NCBI RefSeq assembly: GCF_013409785.1
Contig: NZ_JACCBV010000001.1
Coordinates: forward strand, 1,178,001-1,242,000
DNA: 64,000 nt
Direction of reading: 5' to 3'
Source: Microbacterium immunditiarum
Lineage (GTDB): Bacteria; Actinomycetota; Actinomycetes; Actinomycetales; Microbacteriaceae
Each line of letters begins with the position of its first letter. The stretch's first letter is position 1. The position numbers and the translations under genes are program-made. The notes beneath the pieces are model-generated. The model was given only the letters and a program-made list of their open reading frames with translations. It was not told where the DNA came from and ran no database searches. Positions 25,943 to 34,611 of the stretch are shown here, piece after piece.

Positions 25943-28900
25943 TCACGCTCCTTCCAGCGCGAACGCGCGCCAGTACTCGTCCCACGCGGGAGCCGTGTTG
26001 TCGGGTTCGAGCAGCTGGTCTCTCAGTGACGGGTCGCCCTTCGACCCGGCGAACTGTCGTGTGCACTCGATCGTCACGCTGCCCGAGAAGAAGAGCACCG
26101 AGATCTCGATCGTCAGCCGCGCGGTGCCGATCATCTTGCCCGAGTCGAAGTGGTACGTGAGCTCGAGGTAGAGCTCGATCGACGCGGAGATGAGACCGAG
26201 GACGTCGACCTCGCCGCGCAGCCGGAAGTACCCGGTGAGCTGGCCCTTCTCGGCTTCGAGGCGCATGTAGACGCCGATGGTGGCCGAGATCGAGCCGGAT
26301 GCCACGCCGAAATCGACCGCGAGCATGACGCCCGCCTCGAGCCCGAGCTCGAGCACGGTGAGGCCCTTGGGGTTGAGGCGGATGAGGAACCACCCGCCGC
26401 CGCCGATGCACATCACCGACAGGTTGAACGGCCGCTCGCGGGTGCAGAAGTTGAACCCGAAGCTCAGCGCCTCGCCGAGGAACGGCACCTGCACGTCCGC
26501 GCCGAGCGAGATGTTCGACAGGTTGAAGACGCCGACCGAGACGCTCGGGATCGGCAGCGTGAATCCCGCCTGGAGCCCCGAGGAGTCCACCTCGAGGAAG
26601 GGCGGATCGCTGAATCCGTCGAGCGGGATGAAGTCCTTGAGCACCTCGACGAAGCTCAGCACTCCCAGGAACGTGATCTCGCCGAGGTTGACGTCGACCT
26701 CGGCCTTGCCGTCGGTGCCCGCGATGAACGAGATGTTCTCGAACGGGATGCGCACGAGCGGCGCCGCGTTCTGGTCCTCCTTGCCGAACAGGTGCAGCGT
26801 CAGGCCGCGGATCTCCGCCATGGCGCGCACCGCCGCGTCGCCGGTGCCCGAAACGCGCCCCTCGACGGCGAGCGTGAAGCCGTCCGGCGGCAGCTCGATG
26901 AGTGTGAAGCTCGCGCTCGGCCAGTGCGTGAAGAGCTTCGGGTGGAAGTCGTAGCGGAACGACGCCTCCAGCCGCCCGGGCTCGAACGTCTCCAGCAGAC
27001 GCGTGAGCTGACTGATCATGTCCGTCGCGCGGGCGGCCGTGCCGATCGCTGACACGAGACCGGCCAGCGTCGTTCGGACGACGGGCGGAATGAGCGGATG
27101 CGTCGTCGGCACCGCCGCGAGCGCATCCGCCACATCTTCGAAGGCGTCCGCGAGCTTCTGGATCCGCGTCCCTACAGGGTCGGGATTGCTCGGGCTGAAC
27201 AGATCGCCGATCGCGGAGAACAGGGTCTCGATGGGCGTGAGCGCCGCCTGGGCGGCGTTCGCGGCATCCGCCGGTGCGGTCGCGACGACGTCCTGGAGCG
27301 TGCGGATCAGCTTCTCGATGTCGTCGACGAGCTTGGTGACCGCCTCGATCGCCTCGCCCGCGAGGCTCGGCATGTTGGCGAGGTCGGTGACGTTCTCGAT
27401 GAGCTCCCACAGGTCGACGAGGCCGAACAGCTTCGGGAACGCGCCCTTGAAGAACTCCTGCGGGTCGAACTCGAGCTTCTCCATGTTGGAGGGGTCGCCC
27501 ACCGCGCCGGTGAGAGTGGACAGGCCGCGGATCGGCAGGTCGGGCGTGACGAACCCGCCCGCGCGGTCGCTTCCGGCCGACGGCGTGCCGAACGACACCG
27601 ACGGCAGGGACACGGTCTGGTCGAGGGCGCCCTGCATCGCGGTCTTCGCCTCGGGGAGCAGCACGTTCGCCCACAACTGCCCGACGTTCGCGTCGCCGGG
27701 ACTCTCGCCGAGCCCGTTCGCGAGGTATGCCTGGTTGTACACGATGCGGATCGACCCGACGTTCGACAGTCGCCGCGCGGCCTCCATCACGACGTCCGCC
27801 GAGCTCAGGAACGGCGTCGACTCGCCGCGCGCCGCGCGTCCGCGGAAGCGCAGCACCTGGGTCTCCGTGATCGAGTCGCCGCTCGACGACCGCGGAGTGA
27901 ATGCGAACTTCTGCCCGTTCGCCGCGACGACGCGCTTCGCGTCACCGTCGTACTCGGCATCGACCTCCGTCGGCTTGTCGAAGTGCTCCGCGACCCACAG
28001 CAGCGGGGTGCGCAGGCTCCCCGGACGATCGTCCTTGTCCCACACGTCGAGGTCGAACGCGAAGAACGATCCGTCGCCGAGCTGCGGCCAGAAGTACGTC
28101 ATGCTGCTGTACGCGTCGTTCGCGACGGCATCCGGGTCTGCGAGCGGAGGCGTCGTCGTGGGCCGGATGTCGATCCTCTTGAAGGGCCAGTCCGCCAGGG
28201 CGTACCCGCGGCTCGGCTCGCTCACGACGAGGAACTTGATCTGGTACAGGCTGGCGACGGCGGGGTTCTGGGTCACACGGCGCTCGGTGATCTTCACGAG
28301 GGCGGCCGGATGCCCGAGCGGATAGAGGTATCCGGGGTAGACGACGCGCACCCACTGGTCGCGCCCGAGAGGGGCGATGTGGTCCCACGCGAGCACCGAC
28401 GGCATACCCGGGTTCAGGTTCGAGTACTCCTTCGTGTACCACGCGCCGTGCAGGTCGAGGTATGCGCCCAGCGACGACAGCCACAGCTTGTCGACGCGCA
28501 CGGGTCGCACCGAGCGCTCGTCCTTGATGCCGGGCCAGCGCTCGGCCGTCTGGCGCACGATGCGGTGGCGGTCGGCGCGGTTGAGCGAACCGCGGAAGGG
28601 CAGGTCGGCGTTGCCCTGCGGGGTCGACAGCGGGTGGGTGAGGTCGCTGTCTTCGTTCTTGCGCCACACGCTCTGCGTGAGTCCGTCGCGGTCGCGCGTC
28701 CAGATCGCCCGAACGATGCGCCGGTCGTTGTCGTTGCGCTCGGTCGTCGTTCCCGCCGGGGTCGTGAGGCCGAGGCGGCTGTGCCACAGCTCGACGTTGC
28801 GGGCGGTGTCGTCGGATGCCACTGGCGCATCCGCGTGGACCCATCGGCCCTCGCTCGACGGCGAGATCACGAGACGGTAGGGCGCCTCGATCGCGGTCTG

Positions 28901-29848
28901 CTCGCTCGTCGGCGGACTCGAGAACGTTCCGCGGTCGGGGATGACGATGATCGGCGGCCGGTCGAGGATGTCGCGCAGCGGCCCGGGGATCTCGGCGCGC
29001 GCGCCGAGCGAGTCGCCGGCCGCGATCGTGAGCCGCGTGGAGTCCACGCGCACGTCGCGGAGGTTCTGCGCGAAGCGGAGCGCACCGGCCGGTGAGGCCG
29101 CATCGGGCGGCGGCTGCATGCGGCGGTCGGCGGCGGTGGGGCGCTCGAGCAGGATGCGCGTCGCGGTGTACCGCGCGACGAGGTTCGGCCCGACCCAGAC
29201 GAAGGTGATCCCGTCGGTCGAGTCGTCGATCGTGCCGCTCTTGCCGGGTGGAGCGGCGTTCGGATGCAGCACCGGCGTCAGCTCGGTCATCGCCCGCAGG
29301 ATCCCCGCCCGGGTGAACTCGATGCGGTCCTTCGGGGCGACCGCGAAGACGAGCCGGCTCGCGCGCGCCGGCCGGTAGCCGACGGGCATCGACGGTGCGG
29401 CGTTGTCTGAGACGGTCGCCGCCGGGGCGCTCGGCGGAGTGTCGGTCGTCTCGGTCGGGTCGATCGGGTCGGGGTAGATGGGCTTGCCCTGCGAGCCGGT
29501 GTCGGTGACGTACTGCGCCTGCTCGTGCGCGTGCTGGTAGGGGAACGTCACGACCATGACGTGCGACCCCGACGCGCTGTTGCGCCGAACGAAGGGCGGG
29601 CTGCCGCTGTCGTCGGTCTCGAACCGCGCGCCGAAGAAGTCGACTTGCAGCGCGACGAGATCGCGCCCGCGCACGACATCGACGGAGATGTCGGGCTGGC
29701 GGGGTGCGCCGAGCCAGGGCGGCAGCGTCAGCCGTTCCTCATCGGGCAGGAAGCGCCATCCCGCGTGGAAGCGCACCGCCAGGTCTGTCCGGACGATGCG
29801 CGTCGCCCGATCGCGAGCGATGTCCCCGATGCGGTCCTTCTCGGCCAT
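25943..29848 (-). CDS. Giant protein of unknown function, 1301 aa, with amphipathic beta-rich C-terminus
   Basis: ATG at 29848 follows GGGGA on the minus strand. There is no signal peptide. Residues 1-780 are mixed, with many charged loops. About 790-950 is helical (EAIEAVTKLVDDIEKLIRTL and similar). Residues 955-1270 are a continuous run of short amphipathic beta strands, for example LELGLEAGVMLAVDFG, SISATIGVYMRLEAE and LISASIELYLELTYHF. This alternation resembles large beta-groove or tube proteins and the loosely defined DUF6603 type, but the match is by impression only. It is followed 4 bp later by the 1625-residue gene; both are probably made together. Confidence 0.85.
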   Translation of the reverse strand: MAEKDRIGDIARDRATRIVRTDLAVRFHAGWRFLPDEERLTLPPWLGAPRQPDISVDVVRGRDLVALQVDFFGARFETDDSGSPPFVRRNSASGSHVMVVTFPYQHAHEQAQYVTDTGSQGKPIYPDPIDPTETTDTPPSAPAATVSDNAAPSMPVGYRPARASRLVFAVAPKDRIEFTRAGILRAMTELTPVLHPNAAPPGKSGTIDDSTDGITFVWVGPNLVARYTATRILLERPTAADRRMQPPPDAASPAGALRFAQNLRDVRVDSTRLTIAAGDSLGARAEIPGPLRDILDRPPIIVIPDRGTFSSPPTSEQTAIEAPYRLVISPSSEGRWVHADAPVASDDTARNVELWHSRLGLTTPAGTTTERNDNDRRIVRAIWTRDRDGLTQSVWRKNEDSDLTHPLSTPQGNADLPFRGSLNRADRHRIVRQTAERWPGIKDERSVRPVRVDKLWLSSLGAYLDLHGAWYTKEYSNLNPGMPSVLAWDHIAPLGRDQWVRVVYPGYLYPLGHPAALVKITERRVTQNPAVASLYQIKFLVVSEPSRGYALADWPFKRIDIRPTTTPPLADPDAVANDAYSSMTYFWPQLGDGSFFAFDLDVWDKDDRPGSLRTPLLWVAEHFDKPTEVDAEYDGDAKRVVAANGQKFAFTPRSSSGDSITETQVLRFRGRAARGESTPFLSSADVVMEAARRLSNVGSIRIVYNQAYLANGLGESPGDANVGQLWANVLLPEAKTAMQGALDQTVSLPSVSFGTPSAGSDRAGGFVTPDLPIRGLSTLTGAVGDPSNMEKLEFDPQEFFKGAFPKLFGLVDLWELIENVTDLANMPSLAGEAIEAVTKLVDDIEKLIRTLQDVVATAPADAANAAQAALTPIETLFSAIGDLFSPSNPDPVGTRIQKLADAFEDVADALAAVPTTHPLIPPVVRTTLAGLVSAIGTAARATDMISQLTRLLETFEPGRLEASFRYDFHPKLFTHWPSASFTLIELPPDGFTLAVEGRVSGTGDAAVRAMAEIRGLTLHLFGKEDQNAAPLVRIPFENISFIAGTDGKAEVDVNLGEITFLGVLSFVEVLKDFIPLDGFSDPPFLEVDSSGLQAGFTLPIPSVSVGVFNLSNISLGADVQVPFLGEALSFGFNFCTRERPFNLSVMCIGGGGWFLIRLNPKGLTVLELGLEAGVMLAVDFGVASGSISATIGVYMRLEAEKGQLTGYFRLRGEVDVLGLISASIELYLELTYHFDSGKMIGTARLTIEISVLFFSGSVTIECTRQFAGSKGDPSLRDQLLEPDNTAPAWDEYWRAFALEGA

Positions 29849-29925
29849 CTCGATTCCCCGATTCGTCGACAGCGATGTCGTTCTCGTCGGGTCTCATCGG
29901 GTGCTCACGGGCGAGATGAGCGGGA

Positions 29926-29982
29926 ACGGCGCTCACGATACTCCCGAGCGCGCTTGCGCGCGACGGGTGTCGTGAGCGCCGT
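29926..29982. repeat. Inverted repeat, 13-bp arms with 31-nt spacer
   Basis: ACGGCGCTCACGA (29926-29938) and TCGTGAGCGCCGT (29970-29982) are perfectly complementary. The spacer also contains a self-complementary gcgcgc-tt-gcgcgc core. It sits in the 145-bp gap between the subtilisin gene end (29994) and the giant gene start (29848), both on the minus strand, so it may act as terminator of the former. The 13-31-13 geometry is identical to the repeat at 39755. Confidence 0.7.
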
Positions 29983-29993
29983 CCCATGCGGGC

Positions 29994-30269
29994 TCAGCCG
30001 GCGTGACCGGGTCCTCCGTGCCCGGGCCCGCCGGGGCGGCGGTCTTTCACGGCGATCGCGTCGATCACGGTCTCGGTGAACGACGCCCCCTCGCTGTCCC
30101 ACGTCTTGAGGCGCAGCGACACCGACGAGACGTCCTTCGGAGACGAGATCGTGGCCGAGAACGTGCCGCCGCCCTTGCCCTTCTTCACGCGCGCAGGCAC
30201 CCACGTAGCGCCCTCGTCGAACGAGGACCACAGCTCGAGGCCCTCGATCGCACTGCCGGTCGAGCCGTC
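29994..30269 (-). pseudogene. In-frame continuation of the S8 peptidase gene after an amber codon
   Basis: After TAG at 30270-30272 the same frame continues for 91 codons to TGA. It encodes GLELWSSFDEGATW, then PARVKKGKGGGTFSATIS, VSSVSLRLKTWDSEG and FTETVIDAI, ending in a Gly/Pro/His tail. This is the usual final beta-sandwich of large actinobacterial subtilisins (the SFDGGATW...SLRV.A.D..G...E.TVIDA pattern). It is therefore the natural C-terminus of the gene upstream rather than an independent ORF. Confidence 0.8.
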
Positions 30270-33200
30270 CTAGTGCGAGACCGAGAGCTTCAGCTCGCTC
30301 CTCCGGTCGTCGGAGTTCAGGTCGTCGAGGCCCTCGACGCCGTAGTCGACCTGCAGCAGCGGCAGGACGGTGGCGTCGGAAGTGGTCGACGACGAGAAGA
30401 CCCACTCGCTCGACACGGCCGTGGACTGGGGCCACCACTCGACGTCGCGCGACGTCTCGAGGAGCATCCGGTACACGGTCTGCTCGGCCGGAACGAGTCC
30501 CGAGCCGTTCGCGTACTCGCTGTCGAGCAGGAGGGCATCGCCCGCCCAGACGCGGAACCGCGACGTCGTGTCCTGATCCGGACCCCACGTCTGCGCGTGC
30601 CCGTCGTCATCGACCCTGTAGGGCAGGTCGACGAAGAGGTCGTCGCCGTCACGGAACACGGATGCCTCCGGCGGCGTCGCGGGCGACGACCGGAACCCTC
30701 CGTGGTGCACCTGCGCGAGCATCGTCTCGGTCGTGCGCTGACCCGGCTCGTAGGTCCGCGGCGCGCCCGCGAACTCCGCCGGGGAAACGCCCAGGTACTC
30801 CGCCGGCTTGACCGTGCGATGGAAGGTGATGTCGGGCTCCGTCGAGTAGTACACGGTGCGATCGGGGAGCGGCCCCGTGAAGAGGTACGGGAACCCGGTG
30901 TAGATGCCGCCTCCGATCATCGTGGCGTACTCGATCGTGCGCGCGCCGTCCAGGAAGCCGCGCACGTCGAGCTCGACCTGTGCGGTGTTCCGGGCGTCCG
31001 CGCGGTAGCTGAGGCTCTCGGGATCGCCATCCTCGATGTAGCCGAGGGCGTACTGGTACCCCGGGTCCTCGCGGCCCGTGCCCGTGAGCGTGGCCTTGCC
31101 GGTCTTGGTGAGCTCGACGAGCTCGAGCCCGGCGTCCCGCGACAGCGTCAGCGTTGGCAGCACTTTTTCGCTCATGGTGTTCAGGTGGCGGAAGTCCACC
31201 GACTCGAAGAACGCTCCCGGTGTCGAGCCGTAGACGATCACGGCGACCGCCCCGGCGTCGAACGCGTCCTGTGCCTGCGCGTTGAGGTCGGGCTCGCGAC
31301 GATCCTCGACGAGCGCGACGGCGCCGCGCACGCCGGCCGCCGTGAGCTCGGCGGGCGTGCCCGTCCCCGCGTGCACGAGCGGCGCCGAGAGGTCGCCGAT
31401 GTGCTTGGGCGAGAGGATCCCGTAGTTCAGCTCGCGCGCGACGTCGATCTTCTTCCCCTTGGCGCTCACGGTGGCGTCGAGCAGCGGCTGGTTCATGATG
31501 TACCGCGTGTGGACGGTCTGCGCGCCGAAGTCGGGGTCGTGGTTCGTGAGCACGGCGAGATCGAGGTCGAGCCCTCCGTCGACGATGCTGATGCCCGTCG
31601 AGATCGACGTCGACACCTGGTAGCCGCGCCCGGGCAGGTCGCGCATGATCGTCTCGTCGAGGCTCCACGGGCGGCTCTTCTCCTCGGTCTTGATCTCGAC
31701 GGGAAGCGCCTCGTCAGCCTCGAGCACGACCTTCTGGTCGGTGTTCAGGTCGACGTCGTAGCTGAAGCTCGTGAAGCCCTCGATGAACAGCGCCGTCGGC
31801 CCGGCCGAGTCCAGCAGCTGGCCCAGCACCGCATAGCGGCCGCGCGGCACGCGCACCTCCGCCACGCCGTCGGTGAAGCTGAAGAACTGGTTGAACTCGG
31901 GGTCGTCGACGCCGTGGATCATTCCCTGGCTGCTGAGCCCCGCGGGCTCGCCGCCGTGCTGGAACGCCTCGATGCGCAGCACCGACATGTTCTGCTCGAC
32001 GGTGTATCCCAAGACGGTGCGCACGGGCGGAGTGCCTGCTCCGGCGGCCGTCAGCACGCCGGTGTAGACGCCGGGATCTCCGGCCTGCGGGTCGATCGTG
32101 ACCTCGACGGACGCGCTGCCGAAGGCGGGCACTGTCACGGCCTCCACGGCCGCGGTCACCATCCCGTCGGGGGCGGGCGAGCCGTCCGACTGCTCCGCGG
32201 TCAGGTCGAGCTCGAGCGTCGTGTCGGTGCCGGTCGTGTTCGTGTAGGTCACCGTCTTCGTGCGCGGAGCCTGTGTGTCGCGCGGTGAGAGGAAGACGCC
32301 GAACGACAGCGAGCCCGAGCTCGCGTAGACGCTCTGCGCGATTGCGCCGGGGATCCAGATGCGGCCCGCTCCCTCCGAGAAGACGGGGTTGCCGGCGGGC
32401 TGCGCCGACGACATCAGCACCTGCTTGAGCGCGTCGCCCGAGAGCGTCGGGCGGGCCGACTTCACGATCGCCGCCGCGCCCGCGACATGCGGGGCGGCCA
32501 TCGAGGTGCCCGAGTCGAACGTGTAGTAGTCGTCCACGGGGAACGGCGGGTTCGTGCCGGCGGCGCGTGCGGCGATGATGTCGGTGCCGGGAGCGACGAC
32601 GTCAGGCTTGACCGCACCGTCGCCGAAGCGCGGGCCGATCGACGAGAACGATGCGATCGCGTCGTTGTCGTCCACCGCGCCGACGGTCAGAGCGCGATCG
32701 GCGGTGCCGGGTGTCGTCACGGTGCCGGGCATGTACGAGCCCTCATTGCCTGCCGCGATCACCACGAGGGTGCCGTATCGCTCCGAGATCGAGTTCACTG
32801 CCATCGCACCCGGATCGGTGCCGTCGGTGTACTCGCCGCGCACGCCGAGGCTCATGTTGATGATGTCGGCGCCGTTGGACGCGGCCCACTCCATCGCGTC
32901 GATCACCCACGACGTCTCGCCCTGACCCTGCGCGTTCAGCACACGGCCGTTGAGCAGGTGAGCGCCGGGTGCGACACCGCGATAAACGCCGCCGGATGCC
33001 TCACCCGACCCCGCGATGATCGAGGCGACGTGCGTGCCGTGGCCGGCCTGGTCGACCGGTGTGCCGCTGCCGGTGAAGTCGCGCTCGAGCACGACGACGC
33101 CCCCGTCGAGGTCGGGATGGGTCGTGTCGATCCCCGTGTCGAGGACGGCGACCGTGACACCGGAGCCGTCGAGCCCCGCCGACCACGCCGCCGGAGCGCC

Positions 33201-33833
33201 GATCTGCGGCATGGATTCAGCGTCCGAGACGGCGATCGGGGCATCCAGCCACACCTTCTCGACGGCGTGAGAGCCCTCGACCGCTTCGACGAGCCGGGGT
33301 GCGCCCTCTGCCGGCACGTCACCCGCCACGGCCGAGATGGACTCGAGTGCCGTGTCGGCCTCGACGCCCAGCGCGCTCCAATCGGGGGAGGGGGTGCGCG
33401 CGGCATCCGAAGAGCCTGTTCGGACGATCACCGGCAGACTGTCGGCGCCGCCCGCCGAGAGCTGCTGCAGCGCAGTGATGTCGAAGAGGTTGAGGTCGAG
33501 CTTCTCGGGGACGAGCCCGGCGATGTCGGACGGCACGACGAAGATGTGGTCGTCGCGACCGAACGTGGAGTACGAGACGGGGCGACCGTCGTCCCGTGGC
33601 GCGGCTTCGAACGACACGAGCGGCTCACCGTCGGGACCGTCGATGAGGGTGACACGGTCGCCCGTGATGAGCGTCACCGGCTGCGGCGCATCCGGCGCGT
33701 GTGCCGCGAACGGCTGCTCGGCGCTCGTCGTCTCTGGATCGGCCGCGGTCGCGACGACGGGGAAGCCCCCCACGGCGACTGCCGAGACCGCCACTCCGGC
33801 CAGCACGGTGCGGATCGTACTTCTGACTCTCAC
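30270..33833 (-). CDS. Secreted S8 family (subtilisin-like) serine peptidase, interrupted by TAG
   Basis: The 1187-residue frame begins at GTG 33833, which has AGGGAG 5 nt upstream; the longer frame to 34142 has no support. A signal peptide (RTVLAGVAVSAVAVGG, cleavage near VATAA) precedes a propeptide. The catalytic triad is in VAVLDTGIDTTHPDLDG (Asp, near 228), GHGTHVASIIAGSG (His, near 265) and DSGTSMAAPHVAG (Ser, near 445). Fn3-like and PA-like regions follow (GAVAVIVYGS). The frame ends at a TAG although the expected last domain is encoded in frame after it. A truncated protein lacking that sandwich, or readthrough, are both possible. Confidence 0.88.
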   Translation of the reverse strand: MRVRSTIRTVLAGVAVSAVAVGGFPVVATAADPETTSAEQPFAAHAPDAPQPVTLITGDRVTLIDGPDGEPLVSFEAAPRDDGRPVSYSTFGRDDHIFVVPSDIAGLVPEKLDLNLFDITALQQLSAGGADSLPVIVRTGSSDAARTPSPDWSALGVEADTALESISAVAGDVPAEGAPRLVEAVEGSHAVEKVWLDAPIAVSDAESMPQIGAPAAWSAGLDGSGVTVAVLDTGIDTTHPDLDGGVVVLERDFTGSGTPVDQAGHGTHVASIIAGSGEASGGVYRGVAPGAHLLNGRVLNAQGQGETSWVIDAMEWAASNGADIINMSLGVRGEYTDGTDPGAMAVNSISERYGTLVVIAAGNEGSYMPGTVTTPGTADRALTVGAVDDNDAIASFSSIGPRFGDGAVKPDVVAPGTDIIAARAAGTNPPFPVDDYYTFDSGTSMAAPHVAGAAAIVKSARPTLSGDALKQVLMSSAQPAGNPVFSEGAGRIWIPGAIAQSVYASSGSLSFGVFLSPRDTQAPRTKTVTYTNTTGTDTTLELDLTAEQSDGSPAPDGMVTAAVEAVTVPAFGSASVEVTIDPQAGDPGVYTGVLTAAGAGTPPVRTVLGYTVEQNMSVLRIEAFQHGGEPAGLSSQGMIHGVDDPEFNQFFSFTDGVAEVRVPRGRYAVLGQLLDSAGPTALFIEGFTSFSYDVDLNTDQKVVLEADEALPVEIKTEEKSRPWSLDETIMRDLPGRGYQVSTSISTGISIVDGGLDLDLAVLTNHDPDFGAQTVHTRYIMNQPLLDATVSAKGKKIDVARELNYGILSPKHIGDLSAPLVHAGTGTPAELTAAGVRGAVALVEDRREPDLNAQAQDAFDAGAVAVIVYGSTPGAFFESVDFRHLNTMSEKVLPTLTLSRDAGLELVELTKTGKATLTGTGREDPGYQYALGYIEDGDPESLSYRADARNTAQVELDVRGFLDGARTIEYATMIGGGIYTGFPYLFTGPLPDRTVYYSTEPDITFHRTVKPAEYLGVSPAEFAGAPRTYEPGQRTTETMLAQVHHGGFRSSPATPPEASVFRDGDDLFVDLPYRVDDDGHAQTWGPDQDTTSRFRVWAGDALLLDSEYANGSGLVPAEQTVYRMLLETSRDVEWWPQSTAVSSEWVFSSSTTSDATVLPLLQVDYGVEGLDDLNSDDRRSELKLSVSH

Positions 33834-33886
33834 GTGGACTCCCTGTTCAGCGAACGCGGCGCCGACGAGTGTCGGCACCGCGCCAT

Positions 33887-33905
33887 TTGTTGCGAACCGC
33901 AACAA
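33887..33905. promoter_or_regulatory. Perfect palindrome upstream of the S8 peptidase gene
   Basis: TTGTTGCG-AAC-CGCAACAA has perfect 8-bp arms around 3 bases. It lies 54 bp upstream of the GTG at 33833. The 181-bp gap to the DUF1992 gene end holds nothing else of note. It looks like an operator for a dimeric regulator that I cannot name. Confidence 0.55.
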
Positions 33906-34014
33906 GTGTGTTCGAGTCGAAACGGTAGCGGCCCCGTGACAGGGGTGACCGGACATGAGTCTTTTCTCGCCGTCTCGTAACAAGCGCGAAACAAAGGCGC
34001 TCGGGGACCGCGAG

Positions 34015-34602
34015 TCAGCCGTCCCGGCGCCACCACCGACGACGTCGGCGAGCGTCGTCGTCGGCCTCTCGCGAGTCGTCGGATGCCGCTGCCCGCGCCT
34101 CGCGACGCTCGCGCCACGCGGCGACCTCGTCCTCGATTTCACGGGTCGGGGTCACGACCGGGGGACCGCCGAGCAACTGGCGGCGCGCCTCGATGACCCG
34201 CCGGTTGAAGTCCTCGAGGTACTCGCGCACATCCTGCTCGCGGGTGAGCTCGTCGAGGCGCTCCTCCAGCTCGGCGTGCTCGACGCGCAGCGTCAGGGCC
34301 GGCGGCCCGAGGCCGGTGAGCTTCTCGCTCTCGATCTTGCGGCGGATCCACCAGTCCGGGTCGTGATGGTCGCCGAGCCCCTCGAGCGGCTTGCCGTAGC
34401 CGGGGAGATCGTCGAACTCGCCGCGCCGGATGGCCTGCTGGATCGCAGTCTCGACGTACGCGGCCCGGTCGAGTGCGTTCGGCGTGCGGGGAGCGGCGGA
34501 TGGGGCATCCGTCGCCTGTTCGTCTTCGGGCTCCTCACCGGCGGCGCGGGCGTCTCGCTCGAGGCGATAGCGGGCGGCTCTCAGACGGGGGTCTTCCGGC
34601 AT
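34015..34602 (-). CDS. DUF1992 domain protein (DnaJC28-like conserved domain)
   Basis: The 195-residue protein contains the DUF1992 core AIQQAIRRGEFDDLPGYGKPLEG followed by DPDWWIRRKIESEKL (quoted in parts). The family is widespread, often annotated as a DnaJ homologue C28 domain, with function unknown. The C-terminus is Arg/Asp-rich and predicted disordered. ATG at 34602 follows GAGGA. The downstream neighbour is the secreted peptidase on the same strand, 181 bp away. Confidence 0.88.
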   Translation of the reverse strand: MPEDPRLRAARYRLERDARAAGEEPEDEQATDAPSAAPRTPNALDRAAYVETAIQQAIRRGEFDDLPGYGKPLEGLGDHHDPDWWIRRKIESEKLTGLGPPALTLRVEHAELEERLDELTREQDVREYLEDFNRRVIEARRQLLGGPPVVTPTREIEDEVAAWRERREARAAASDDSREADDDARRRRRWWRRDG

Positions 34603-34611
34603 GGGGGTTCC

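Noticed and set aside
29994..30200. Independent 68-residue ORF
   Set aside because: It is in the same frame as the S8 peptidase and matches that protein's usual C-terminal domain, so it is a continuation after an amber codon, not a separate gene.
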